The notes under the pieces are model-generated. The model saw only the letters and a program-made list of their open reading frames with translations, was not told the DNA's origin and did no database searches. Below, piece after piece: positions 36,246 to 44,528 of a DNA stretch of 64,000 nt. Within the stretch, counting starts at the first letter, position 1. The number at the start of each line of letters is the position of its first letter. Both the position numbers and the translations under genes were made by a program. This stretch comes from CAYMZZ01 sp046297935 (GTDB lineage: Bacteria; Bacteroidota; Bacteroidia; Chitinophagales; Chitinophagaceae). Where the stretch lies: NCBI GenBank assembly GCA_046297935.1, contig JBKBHA010000001.1, positions 434,001-498,000 on the forward strand. Direction: 5' to 3'.

Positions 36246-37046
36246 ATGGTAAAAAACGGGGAAAAGAAGACCGATAAAAAGGTCAAGGCCATCAAAAAAA
36301 TCCTGATTACCCAACCTCGTCCGGAGAGCGAAAAGTCGCCCTACTTTGAACTCGAAAGACGTTATAATGTGGAACTGGAATTTCAATCGTTTATACGGTT
36401 GGAAGGAATTCCTGCCCGCGACTTCAGGAAGCAAAAAATTGATATCGGCACTTTTACCGGCGTAATCTTCACCAGCCGAAATGCAATCGATCATTTTTTT
36501 CGCACCTGCGAAGAAATGAAAGTCAGCGTTTCTCAGGATACCAAATATTTCTGCATCACCGAAGCAGTGGCTCTTTACCTTCAGAAATTTATTCTGTACC
36601 GCAAACGTAAAGTGTTTTACGGCGCCGATGGCACCAACAAAAGCCTGTTCGATGTAATTGCAAAACACAAAAGCAACGAGCGGTTTCTTTACGTTTGTTC
36701 AGAAAACCAGCAGGACAATGATATCGTGAACTGGCTTAAAGCAAACTCTTGCGAGTTTGCCCTGGCATTCATGTATCGTACCCAGAGCAACGATGTAAAA
36801 GAATTGCTGACGGCCAATGAATTTGATGTCATTTGTTTTTTCACCCCCAGCGGCATCAGAAGTCTTTTTGATAATCTCCCCAAGTTCAAACAAAACGGCA
36901 CCGTTATTGGTGCGTTCGGAAGTAACACATTTAAGGCAGCAGAGGAGTTTGGGTTAAAACTCGAAATCCTGGCTCCACAGCCTCAGGCTCCAAGTATGTT
37001 TGCTGCGCTGGATAGATTTTTATCAGCGAGCGTCGACAAGAAATAA
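36246..37046 (+). CDS. hemD: Uroporphyrinogen-III synthase family protein
   Basis: 266 aa. The HemD pattern is visible: KKILITQPRPESEKSPYFELERRYNVELEFQSFI, then GVIFTSRNAIDHFF, ITEAVALYL, YVCSENQQDNDIVNWL, VICFFTPSGIRSLF and GAFGSNTFKAAEEFGLKLEILAPQPQAPSMFAAL. Low sequence conservation is normal in this family. The Lys-rich N terminus (KNGEKKTDKKVKAIKK) is longer than usual. The enzyme closes hydroxymethylbilane to uroporphyrinogen III for heme and corrinoids. Other hem genes are not adjacent. Confidence 0.85.
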   Translation: MVKNGEKKTDKKVKAIKKILITQPRPESEKSPYFELERRYNVELEFQSFIRLEGIPARDFRKQKIDIGTFTGVIFTSRNAIDHFFRTCEEMKVSVSQDTKYFCITEAVALYLQKFILYRKRKVFYGADGTNKSLFDVIAKHKSNERFLYVCSENQQDNDIVNWLKANSCEFALAFMYRTQSNDVKELLTANEFDVICFFTPSGIRSLFDNLPKFKQNGTVIGAFGSNTFKAAEEFGLKLEILAPQPQAPSMFAALDRFLSASVDKK

Positions 37047-37065
37047 ACCTGTTGTAATTTATTCG

Positions 37066-37133
37066 ATTTGGGAATTCGGTAATTTGTGAATTTGTGTTTT
37101 CGAACAAATTCACCAATTGCTGAATTCCCAAAT
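37066..37133. repeat. Family D hairpin repeat (ATTTGGGAATTCGG type)
   Basis: Left arm 37066-37095 pairs with 37104-37133 at about 27 of 30 positions around an 8-nt loop. It lies between hemD and the YyaL-like gene and could end the hemD transcript. Confidence 0.8.
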
Positions 37134-37163
37134 TGCATTAGGCCCAATTCAAATACAGATATC

Positions 37164-39239
37164 ATGAACCGTCTTCAATACGAAACCAGCCCCTACCTTC
37201 TGCAGCATGCACATAATCCGGTAGACTGGTATCCCTGGGGCGAAGAAGCGCTGGGCCTTGCTCGCCAGGAGGATAAGCCCATACTGCTCAGCATTGGGTA
37301 TGCTGCCTGCCACTGGTGCCATGTAATGGAGCGGGAGAGTTTTGAAAATCCTGAAACTGCCGCTTTGATGAACAGGCATTTTGTCAACATCAAGATTGAC
37401 CGTGAAGAACGACCTGATTTAGACCATGTGTATATGGATGCGCTACAAGCCATGACCGGGAGCGGCGGCTGGCCTTTGAACATTTTTCTAACTCCTGATC
37501 TGCAGCCATTTTATGGTGGAACTTATTTTCCGCCCAGGCCTGTTCACAATCGGCCTTCCTGGCCACAGGTACTGGAAGCCATAGCCCGTTCTTTTAAAGA
37601 AAAGAGGGAACAGATTGCCCAACAGGCGGCACAATTGACCCAGCACCTTCAGCAGGCAAACTCTTTCGGAATTAGAAACGACAATAAGGAAGAATCCTTG
37701 TTTTCCCTCGCCGGAGCCTCTGATGCTGTAACTAATATCCTGAAGCTGGCCGATACGCAGTGGGGAGGATTTAGTCAGGCACCTAAATTTCCGCAGACCT
37801 TCACTATTCAATACCTCATGCGTGCTGCATATGTCCTGGACAATCAGGAAAGTGCCACTGAACAGAATGATGCTGCCATGCAGCAGGCGCTGTTGAGCAT
37901 CGACTGCATGATCAATGGCGGAATATATGATCAATTGGGTGGCGGGCTCGCCCGATACAGCACCGATCGTGAATGGCTGGCGCCACATTTCGAAAAAATG
38001 CTCTACGACAATGCGTTGTTGCTGGCGACATTAAGCGAGGCATATCAGATCACTGCCCGGCCAAGATACAGGCAGGTGATGGAAGAGATTATCGGCTTCG
38101 TAAAGCGTGAGATGATGCATCCCGAGGGCGGGTTTTATTCGGCGCTTGATGCAGACAGTGAAGGGGAGGAGGGCAGGTTTTACGTATGGAGCAAGGCAGA
38201 GGTGGACGAAGTGCTGGGCAACGACGCACCCTTGTTTTGCGAATTCTTTGACGTGTCCGATTCCGGAAACTGGGAGGGCAGTAACATCTTGCGAATCTTA
38301 AACGGCCCTGAGGAGCTGGCGTCTTCAAACGGGCAGTCAGTTGAAATGTTGCAGGCCAAACTGGATGAAGGCAGAAAGAAATTACTGGAGGCAAGAGGTC
38401 GGCGCCCGCGGCCCCAGCTCGACGACAAAGTGATACTTGGCTGGAATGCACTATTCAATACAGGCCTCAGCAAAGCATATGCTGCCACTGGCGAAACGAG
38501 CTGGCTCAGGCTGGCGGAAGGCAATATGGAATTCCTTCTCAGGGCATTTAAAGTCAGCGGTGACAACAGTTTCCATCACACCTGGAAAGCGGGTCAGGCG
38601 CGGATACCGGCCTTCCTCGACGACTATGCCTGGCTGATACAGGCTTTGTTGAATTTGCAACAAGTAAGCGGGAAATGGCGTTATGTGGAATTGGCAACTG
38701 AATTGACCCGGCTGGTGCTGGAGCGGTTCAGCGACGAGGAGCAGCGATATTTCTATTTTACTCCCGCGGGACAGTCCGACATACTGGTGCGGAAAAAAGA
38801 AGTGTATGATGGCGCCACTCCGTCGGGCAATGCGGTAATGGCAGCCAACCTGTATCGGCTTTCCATCCTGGTCGACCAGCCCGCCTGGCAGCAGCGTGCC
38901 AGATCGATGCTGCTCGCATTGGGCCAGGCGGTGCTGCGCTACCCAACTTCATTTGGCTGCTGGAATGCACTGTTGTTGGAAATAACTGCAGGAACTGCCG
39001 AGGTGGCGATTGTTGGTAAGGATTGGGCTGCCTCACTGGCTGAAATGCAAAAGATATTTTTGCCGCACTGTCTGTGGGTGGCAACGCCCGAGTCGGATTC
39101 TTCGATTCCGTTACTGGCCGGAAAGGAAGCCGGCGATCCGGTTCAGATTTATGTGTGCAGAGATTATGCCTGCCAACAACCTGTAACTTCCACAAATGCA
39201 GCTATATCGCTGATTAACAGGGTAAGGGGGAATAAATAA
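37164..39239 (+). CDS. YyaL/DUF255 thioredoxin-domain protein (SSP411-like)
   Basis: 691 aa from ATG 37164; a longer frame from 37086 would translate the hairpin and is rejected. The N-terminal DUF255 thioredoxin-like domain has the family start NRLQYETSPYLLQHAHNPVDWYPWGEEAL and a CHWC redox motif (C49, C52), followed by MNRHFVNIKIDREERPDLDH. The rest is an (alpha/alpha)6 sugar-epimerase-like toroid with GGIYDQLGGGLARYSTDREWLAPHFEKMLYDNALL and PSGNAVMAANL. Found across bacteria and in human SPATA20; biochemical role unresolved. No signal peptide, so it is cytoplasmic. Confidence 0.93.
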   Translation: MNRLQYETSPYLLQHAHNPVDWYPWGEEALGLARQEDKPILLSIGYAACHWCHVMERESFENPETAALMNRHFVNIKIDREERPDLDHVYMDALQAMTGSGGWPLNIFLTPDLQPFYGGTYFPPRPVHNRPSWPQVLEAIARSFKEKREQIAQQAAQLTQHLQQANSFGIRNDNKEESLFSLAGASDAVTNILKLADTQWGGFSQAPKFPQTFTIQYLMRAAYVLDNQESATEQNDAAMQQALLSIDCMINGGIYDQLGGGLARYSTDREWLAPHFEKMLYDNALLLATLSEAYQITARPRYRQVMEEIIGFVKREMMHPEGGFYSALDADSEGEEGRFYVWSKAEVDEVLGNDAPLFCEFFDVSDSGNWEGSNILRILNGPEELASSNGQSVEMLQAKLDEGRKKLLEARGRRPRPQLDDKVILGWNALFNTGLSKAYAATGETSWLRLAEGNMEFLLRAFKVSGDNSFHHTWKAGQARIPAFLDDYAWLIQALLNLQQVSGKWRYVELATELTRLVLERFSDEEQRYFYFTPAGQSDILVRKKEVYDGATPSGNAVMAANLYRLSILVDQPAWQQRARSMLLALGQAVLRYPTSFGCWNALLLEITAGTAEVAIVGKDWAASLAEMQKIFLPHCLWVATPESDSSIPLLAGKEAGDPVQIYVCRDYACQQPVTSTNAAISLINRVRGNK

Positions 39240-39356
39240 TTTTCCGTTAAAACAATAAAACAAGGTCCGTATACGTTAGAATATTTACGTCGTAAAACCC
39301 GCTTTGGCTATATAAAATTAAATTGTATCCTTGTGTTTACGAAGACACCAAAATAT

Positions 39357-39364
39357 TATATTTG
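39357..39364 (+). promoter_or_regulatory. Putative -7 promoter element for gldK
   Basis: TATATTTG is a perfect TAnnTTTG match 19 bases upstream of the gldK ATG. A TTG at 39331-39333 lies about 23 nt before it and could be the -33 element. Confidence 0.55.
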
Positions 39365-39383
39365 CCCAATACCCTCTAAGTGT

Positions 39384-40694
39384 ATGAAAATGAAAAACCC
39401 AATCTATGCGCTTCTCGCGGTAACCAGCATGCTCCTTCTGTCGAGCTGCGGTCTCCTCGGAAAGAAGAACAAAGGCAGCAGCCTGCCCAATGATGGCCAG
39501 GTTTGGGGCGTTGCTCCTGGCAGTCGCTACCAGTTGCCAAAACCTCCCGGAATGGTGTACATTCCGCAAGGTACTTTCCATATGGGACCCAGTGATGAGG
39601 ATCCGGCCTATGCGTTTAGCGCGCGTAACCGATCCGTATCTATCAGCGGGTTCTGGATGGATAACACCGAGATCACCAACAACGAGTACCGTCAGTTTGT
39701 ATACTGGGTGCGCGACTCAGTGGTGGCACGCCAGCTTGGCTACGTGAAACCCGATGCCGATGGCATCGAGAAGATCGATTGGGCCAAGATGAAGACGGTA
39801 AAATGGGATGATCCCAAGATCGTCGAGACGCTGGCTGGTTCGCCCCTTATGCTGGCTCCGGAAGATCGTGTTTTTGGAAGAAAAGAGATCGACGCCTCTA
39901 AGCTGATCTACCATTCCGAAGTGTTCGATCTGAAAGAAGCTGCTAAACGAGAAAATCAGGGCAAACCTCGTTCTAAGTTCATCGAAAAGAAAGACGTTCC
40001 CATTTATCCCGATACACTGGTGTGGATTCGTGACTTCACGTATTCTTACAACGAGCCCATGACCAAGCGCTATTTCTCTCACCCCGCATTCGGAAATTAT
40101 CCGGTAGTAGGCGTGAACTGGAAACAGGCTACTGCATTCTGCGAATGGCGTACACATTACCTGAACTCCTGGCTCGACGGTAAAAAGCGTGCACAGGAAT
40201 CGGATTTCCGCCTGCCTACAGAAGCTCAGTGGGAATATGCCGCTCGGGGTGGTCGTTCACAATCCATGTTCCCCTGGGGCGGTCCTTACCTCCGGAACAA
40301 GAAAGGTTGTTTGATGGCCAACTTCAAGCCCGGTCGTGGTAATTATCCTGAAGATGGTGGTTTCTACACAGTACGTGCCGATGCCTACTGGCCGAACGAT
40401 TTTGGTCTGTATTGTATGTCGGGTAACGTGGCTGAATGGACTTCTTCCATATATTATGAAGGTCGCAACAACTTCCAGCACGATATGAACCCTGATGTTC
40501 GTTGGAATGCCAAAGACGACGATCCGCCGCTGATGAAGCGTAAGATCATCCGTGGTGGTAGCTGGAAAGATGTAGGTTACTATCTGCAAACCGGTACCAG
40601 CACTTATGAGTACCAGGATTCTGCCAAATCTTATATTGGCTTCCGCAGCGTAATTGACCTGCCAGCAGCACCTCAAAAAGGCCGCCGCCGCTAA
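39384..40694 (+). CDS. gldK: T9SS/gliding lipoprotein GldK (PorK)
   Basis: 436 aa from ATG 39384. The lipobox is MLLLSSC (Cys22). The FGE/SUMF1-type domain covers most of the protein: MVYIPQGTFHMGPSDEDPA, DNTEITNNEYRQFVYWVRD, VGVNWKQATAFCEWRT, FRLPTEAQWEYAARGG, CMSGNVAEWTSS and IIRGGSWKD. In this position it is GldK/PorK, which forms the periplasmic ring of the type IX secretion system with GldN. It is followed by gldL, gldM and gldN, but a strong terminator lies between gldK and gldL. Confidence 0.95.
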   Translation: MKMKNPIYALLAVTSMLLLSSCGLLGKKNKGSSLPNDGQVWGVAPGSRYQLPKPPGMVYIPQGTFHMGPSDEDPAYAFSARNRSVSISGFWMDNTEITNNEYRQFVYWVRDSVVARQLGYVKPDADGIEKIDWAKMKTVKWDDPKIVETLAGSPLMLAPEDRVFGRKEIDASKLIYHSEVFDLKEAAKRENQGKPRSKFIEKKDVPIYPDTLVWIRDFTYSYNEPMTKRYFSHPAFGNYPVVGVNWKQATAFCEWRTHYLNSWLDGKKRAQESDFRLPTEAQWEYAARGGRSQSMFPWGGPYLRNKKGCLMANFKPGRGNYPEDGGFYTVRADAYWPNDFGLYCMSGNVAEWTSSIYYEGRNNFQHDMNPDVRWNAKDDDPPLMKRKIIRGGSWKDVGYYLQTGTSTYEYQDSAKSYIGFRSVIDLPAAPQKGRRR

Positions 40695-40713
40695 TCAACT
40701 CATTCCCATAGAA

Positions 40714-40742
40714 AAAGGGGTCGCTAAGCGACCTCTTTTTTT
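40714..40742 (+). terminator. Intrinsic terminator between gldK and gldL
   Basis: GGTCGC (40719-40724) and GCGACC (40728-40733) pair around a TAA loop; flanking AGGG/CTCT extend the stem and a run of T follows. A classic rho-independent shape inside the T9SS cluster. Confidence 0.85.
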
Positions 40743-40820
40743 CCCCCTGTACACAACAATTTTTGTATACATCCAACCGTTTTAGTTAAAATTTAATAAA
40801 CTATCAAAAACGAACCCTTT

Positions 40821-41639
40821 ATGAATTTCTTTAAATCCCACAAAGGTCAAATCGTGCTGAACTTCCTCTTCAGCTTTTTTGCCGCCGTCGTAATCTTCGC
40901 GGCTATGATGAAAATTCTCCACTGGCCTGGCGCTGATATCGCCATCATGGTGGGTCTGATTGCAGAAGCCGTGGTGTTCCTCGTAATGGCCTTCCTGGTT
41001 CCTCCTCCCGAAGAACCCCATTGGGAGCGCTATTTCCCCGGTATCACTGTTCACCCTGATCTGGATCCTGACTTCAAGCCTACTCCGCTTTCGCTGGGTG
41101 GTGGCAACAACGGTAATCCTGCTTTGGGTAAACTGGAAGATATGCTGCGCGACGCTGACATTACGCCCGCTAATCTGGGTCGCCTCAGCGAAGGATTTAA
41201 GAAATTCGGTGGCACAGTAGACAAGATGGCCGACATCACAGATGTAGTGGCGGCTACCGGCGACTATACTGCAAAAACGAAAGAAGCTGCCAACGCACTG
41301 GGCACCATGAAAGATGCCTACCTGGGCGCTGCCAGCAGCATTCAACATTTTAATCAGGCTGCTGATGGTACCAAGCAATTCCACGAGCAGGTACAGGTAC
41401 TGACCAAAAACCTGAGCTCACTGAACACAATCTATGAGCTGGAACTGCAGGATACCAACAATCACCTGAAAGCTATGAACACTTTCTACAGCAACCTGAC
41501 CAAAGCTTCTGAGGCAATGCAGGGCAGCGTAGATGATGCTCAAAAAGCAAAAGATCAAATTGCACTCCTGGCAAATAACCTGGGCCGCCTGAACAATGTG
41601 TACGGCAATATGCTCAGCGCTATGCAGGGTCGCAACTAA
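40821..41639 (+). CDS. gldL: T9SS motor protein GldL (PorL)
   Basis: 272 aa. Two membrane helices (about 10-30 and 38-60) precede a long cytoplasmic helical region rich in Ala, Asn and Gln. The second helix carries Glu49 in GLIAEAVVF, the position of the proton-channel glutamate described for GldL of Flavobacterium johnsoniae. With GldM it forms the proton-driven motor of gliding and T9SS. Usual length and order. The upstream gap of 126 bp contains the gldK terminator and an AT-rich stretch (TTTG at 40762, TTAAAATTTA at 40786) that could be its own promoter. Confidence 0.95.
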   Translation: MNFFKSHKGQIVLNFLFSFFAAVVIFAAMMKILHWPGADIAIMVGLIAEAVVFLVMAFLVPPPEEPHWERYFPGITVHPDLDPDFKPTPLSLGGGNNGNPALGKLEDMLRDADITPANLGRLSEGFKKFGGTVDKMADITDVVAATGDYTAKTKEAANALGTMKDAYLGAASSIQHFNQAADGTKQFHEQVQVLTKNLSSLNTIYELELQDTNNHLKAMNTFYSNLTKASEAMQGSVDDAQKAKDQIALLANNLGRLNNVYGNMLSAMQGRN

Positions 41640-41737
41640 TAACTAACGGAATAAAGGGTTCCAATATTAATCCAATCCCGTATCCCGTGAATTTTGAAGT
41701 GTCACCATTTCTCAATTAAACAAAAACCACAATCGTC

Positions 41738-43276
41738 ATGGCTTTACCTCGTGAGCCCCGGCAGAAGATGATCAATATGATGTACCTGGTACTGACAGCG
41801 CTCCTGGCGTTGAACGTAGCAGCTGAGATCCTCAATGCCTTTAAAACGGTTAACCGAAGCCTGGAGACCACTAACCAAACGGTAAATGCGTCTACAGACC
41901 AGATCATGAAGTCGCTCAATGAGAAGACGAAAGAGCCTGAAACCATGGTGCGCGCCAACGAATGGCTGCCCCGCGCTCAGGCCGTCGTCAACGAATCGAA
42001 GTCGCTTTATGATTATATTCAATCGCTGAAAGCACAAATTTTGAAAGCTGCCGACGGCGACATCAATGATCCTAACAAAAAGTTCAAAGAAGATAATCTG
42101 GATGTAGCAACCCACCTGATGGTGGAAAAAGGCGAGGGTAAAAAACTCCTCGGCCTGCTGACAGATTATAAAAGCAAGGTGCTGGCTATTGATCCTTCGA
42201 TCAAAAAAGAGTTTGAAAATTCTTTGCCAATTGACCTGAGCAAACCCCCAACCACCAGCAAAGGCAATAACACCTGGGAAGCGGCTTATTTCCGCATGGT
42301 TCCCACTGTTGCCGCGCTGACCATTTTGTCGAAATTTCAGAACGACGTTAAAACGACCGAGAACAAGATCGTTTCGTTCTGCCACAACAAAGTGGGTGAG
42401 GTGAAGATCGTATTTGACTCTTATGCCGCCATTGTTGGACAAAACTCCAACTACCTGATGCCGGGTGAAGAAATTACGATCAATGCGGGTATCGGTGCGT
42501 TCAGTAAAGATGCGAAGCCTACTATTCAGATCGGTAACTCTACCGTACCCATTGGTCCGGAAGGCTTTGCTGAAATGAAGATTGCAGGCGGCGGTCTGGG
42601 TGAACACTCTGTACCTGTTCGTATCTCTTATTTCAACCAGTTCACTGGCAAAGACGAAATTGTAGAGCGTACTGTGAAGTACAAAGTTGGTCAGGCCAAC
42701 GCTTCAATTGCACTCGACGAAATGAACGTTCTTTATATCGGATACGACAACAAAGTGTCTATTGCTGCCAGCGGTGGTGGCGATGATCGGGTAACTGCAA
42801 CCATCACTGGTGGCGGTGGTCAGTTGATCAAAACCGGTTCTGGCAAGTATATTGCCAGAGTAAACACGGTTTCGGATGATGTAAAGATCACTGTGGCTGT
42901 TGACGGCAAAGTTGCTGGTGTGTCGCAGTTCCGTGTACGCACTATTCCTCAGCCTGTTGGAACCGTGGGCGGTTATGCTTCCGGCGAAAACGTGCCTGCC
43001 GGCGCCTTCAAAGCACAATCGGGTGTGGGTGCTTACATTAAGGATTTTCCGCTTAACCTGAAGTATGAAGTAGTGAGCTTTACCATCACTGCCGACGACG
43101 CAGCAACCGGCGATATCCTGGAAGAAAACGTAACTGGTAACCTGTGGTCGCCACGTGCACAAAACATTGTGCGCAACCTGAAAGCAGGTGGCCTGGTAAC
43201 AATTGATAACCTGCGTGCGAAGGGTCCGGACAACCGGGTGCAGAAATTGCCTTCGCTGGTTTATTATATCAAATAA
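41738..43276 (+). CDS. gldM: T9SS motor protein GldM (PorM)
   Basis: 512 aa. The N terminus ALPREPRQKMINMMYLVLTALLALNVAAEIL is the single membrane helix (about 14-30) that packs in the GldL ring; the rest is periplasmic, with a helical D1 region (about 35-230) and beta-sandwich domains D2-D4. Length fits PorM/GldM. It transmits motor rotation to the GldK/GldN ring. It begins 98 bp after gldL and 11 bp before gldN. Confidence 0.96.
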   Translation: MALPREPRQKMINMMYLVLTALLALNVAAEILNAFKTVNRSLETTNQTVNASTDQIMKSLNEKTKEPETMVRANEWLPRAQAVVNESKSLYDYIQSLKAQILKAADGDINDPNKKFKEDNLDVATHLMVEKGEGKKLLGLLTDYKSKVLAIDPSIKKEFENSLPIDLSKPPTTSKGNNTWEAAYFRMVPTVAALTILSKFQNDVKTTENKIVSFCHNKVGEVKIVFDSYAAIVGQNSNYLMPGEEITINAGIGAFSKDAKPTIQIGNSTVPIGPEGFAEMKIAGGGLGEHSVPVRISYFNQFTGKDEIVERTVKYKVGQANASIALDEMNVLYIGYDNKVSIAASGGGDDRVTATITGGGGQLIKTGSGKYIARVNTVSDDVKITVAVDGKVAGVSQFRVRTIPQPVGTVGGYASGENVPAGAFKAQSGVGAYIKDFPLNLKYEVVSFTITADDAATGDILEENVTGNLWSPRAQNIVRNLKAGGLVTIDNLRAKGPDNRVQKLPSLVYYIK

Positions 43277-43287
43277 ATTGATTCGAG

Positions 43288-44307
43288 ATGAAAAGCCTTG
43301 TTGTAAAATCCTGTATGTTGGTGAGTTTTGGAGTGTTGTTGTTTGCTGATGCGGAAGCACAGCGTACCGGTCGCCGGCGGACTACTACGCCCGATCCTAA
43401 CACCGAGCCTCCTGCCCAGCAGCAAACCAATAACAATGCCCCGGTTTCGGGATATAACCCCTACGGTAATATTCCCATCGTGGTTGATTCCAGCGCTGTA
43501 GCGGATACAGTTGTTCGCAAGTCATTGCGCAACGACAACGCATTCGACAAAAGCAGCGTGAACGCCCGCACACCGCTCCCTTACGAGCACCTGCGTGCAG
43601 ATGACGCCCTCTACGCTGAAAAAGTGTGGCGTGAGCTGGACCTCCGCGAAAAAATGAACCAGCCTTTCCGCTATGCAGCGGAAGGTGATAATGGCAGCGA
43701 GATCTTTGTGAACATTCTGCTTCGTGCTGTGAATACCGGCCAGGTAACCGCCTTCGAAGATGAGCGCTTTACCACTCCGCGTACTGCTGAGTCGATTACA
43801 GAAATGACACAGGGTTCCGCAGATACGGTTCCACAGGTGGATCCGAACGATCCCACCAAGGTAATTCGTTATGTAGTTACCCGCAGCAGCTTTGATCCTA
43901 ATACAGTAACCAAAATTCGTATCAAAGAAGAGTGGGTATTCGACCGCGAATCAAGCCGCATGTATTGCCGCATCCTGGGCATCGCGCCGCTGAAATCACA
44001 ATTCTTCCCCGATGGTCGCGAAAGACCGGGTTCTACGCCCATGTTCTGGGTATATTATCCCGACCTGCGCCCGATTCTGACCAAGTATGAGGTGTATAAC
44101 CCCAAAAACATGGGTCAGAGCCGAATGACATGGGAAGAGCTGTTTGAAAGCCGGATGTTCAGCAGCTATATCACTAAGTCGACCATTGAAAACGCGGCTA
44201 ACCGCACCATACGCCAGTACATCAAGGACCCAATCCTTGCACTGCTCGAAGGAGAAAATGTAAAAGAGAAAATCTTCAATTTCGAACAGGATCTCTGGTC
44301 TTATTAA
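43288..44307 (+). CDS. gldN: T9SS ring protein GldN (PorN)
   Basis: 339 aa. The signal peptide ends at ADAEAQ (residue 25), then a Pro/Thr/Gln-rich linker of about 50 residues and the conserved GldN domain (YAEKVWRELDLREKMNQPFRY, VTKIRIKEEWVFDRESSRMYCRILGIAPL, FWVYYPDLRPIL, WEELFESRMFSSYI). Partner of GldK in the periplasmic ring. Last gene of the cluster; a GC-rich UUCG-loop terminator follows within 35 bp. Confidence 0.96.
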   Translation: MKSLVVKSCMLVSFGVLLFADAEAQRTGRRRTTTPDPNTEPPAQQQTNNNAPVSGYNPYGNIPIVVDSSAVADTVVRKSLRNDNAFDKSSVNARTPLPYEHLRADDALYAEKVWRELDLREKMNQPFRYAAEGDNGSEIFVNILLRAVNTGQVTAFEDERFTTPRTAESITEMTQGSADTVPQVDPNDPTKVIRYVVTRSSFDPNTVTKIRIKEEWVFDRESSRMYCRILGIAPLKSQFFPDGRERPGSTPMFWVYYPDLRPILTKYEVYNPKNMGQSRMTWEELFESRMFSSYITKSTIENAANRTIRQYIKDPILALLEGENVKEKIFNFEQDLWSY

Positions 44308-44339
44308 TTGTCAACACAGCTTTTCAATACTCCAGAAAA

Positions 44340-44368
44340 GGGCCCCGCTTCGGCGGGGCTTTTTCTTT
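44340..44368 (+). terminator. Intrinsic terminator after gldN
   Basis: GCCCCGC and GCGGGGC pair perfectly around TTCG and are followed by TTTTTCTTTT. Confidence 0.92.
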
Positions 44369-44489
44369 TGTAAATTCTTCAAAAAGAATTATTTAAAAAA
44401 AAGCGCAAAATTCCTTTAACAATACTAGGAAAATGCAGGAAATGTTGTATTTTCGTCTCGGTTTTTCATAGGATATTGGATTTTAAAAA

Positions 44490-44522
44490 CGGGGCTGGAT
44501 TTCTATCCTGGCCCCATTTTTT
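44490..44522 (-). terminator. Intrinsic terminator after uvrC (bidirectional shape)
   Basis: GGGGC-T-GGAT pairs with ATCC-TG-GCCCC. On the minus strand it follows the uvrC stop and is trailed by TTTTTAAAA; on the plus strand it is trailed by eight T, so it could also end a plus-strand transcript. Confidence 0.75.
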
Positions 44523-44528
44523 TTGCCC

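Noticed and set aside
37086..37163. N-terminal extension of the YyaL-like protein
   Set aside because: It translates the right arm of a hairpin repeat; the conserved family N terminus begins at 37164.
41744..42607. 287-aa frame antisense to gldM
   Set aside because: It lies wholly inside gldM, has a composition typical of antisense frames and no recognisable domain.
42704..43360. 218-aa frame antisense to the gldM end and gldN start
   Set aside because: It spans two well supported T9SS genes on the opposite strand.
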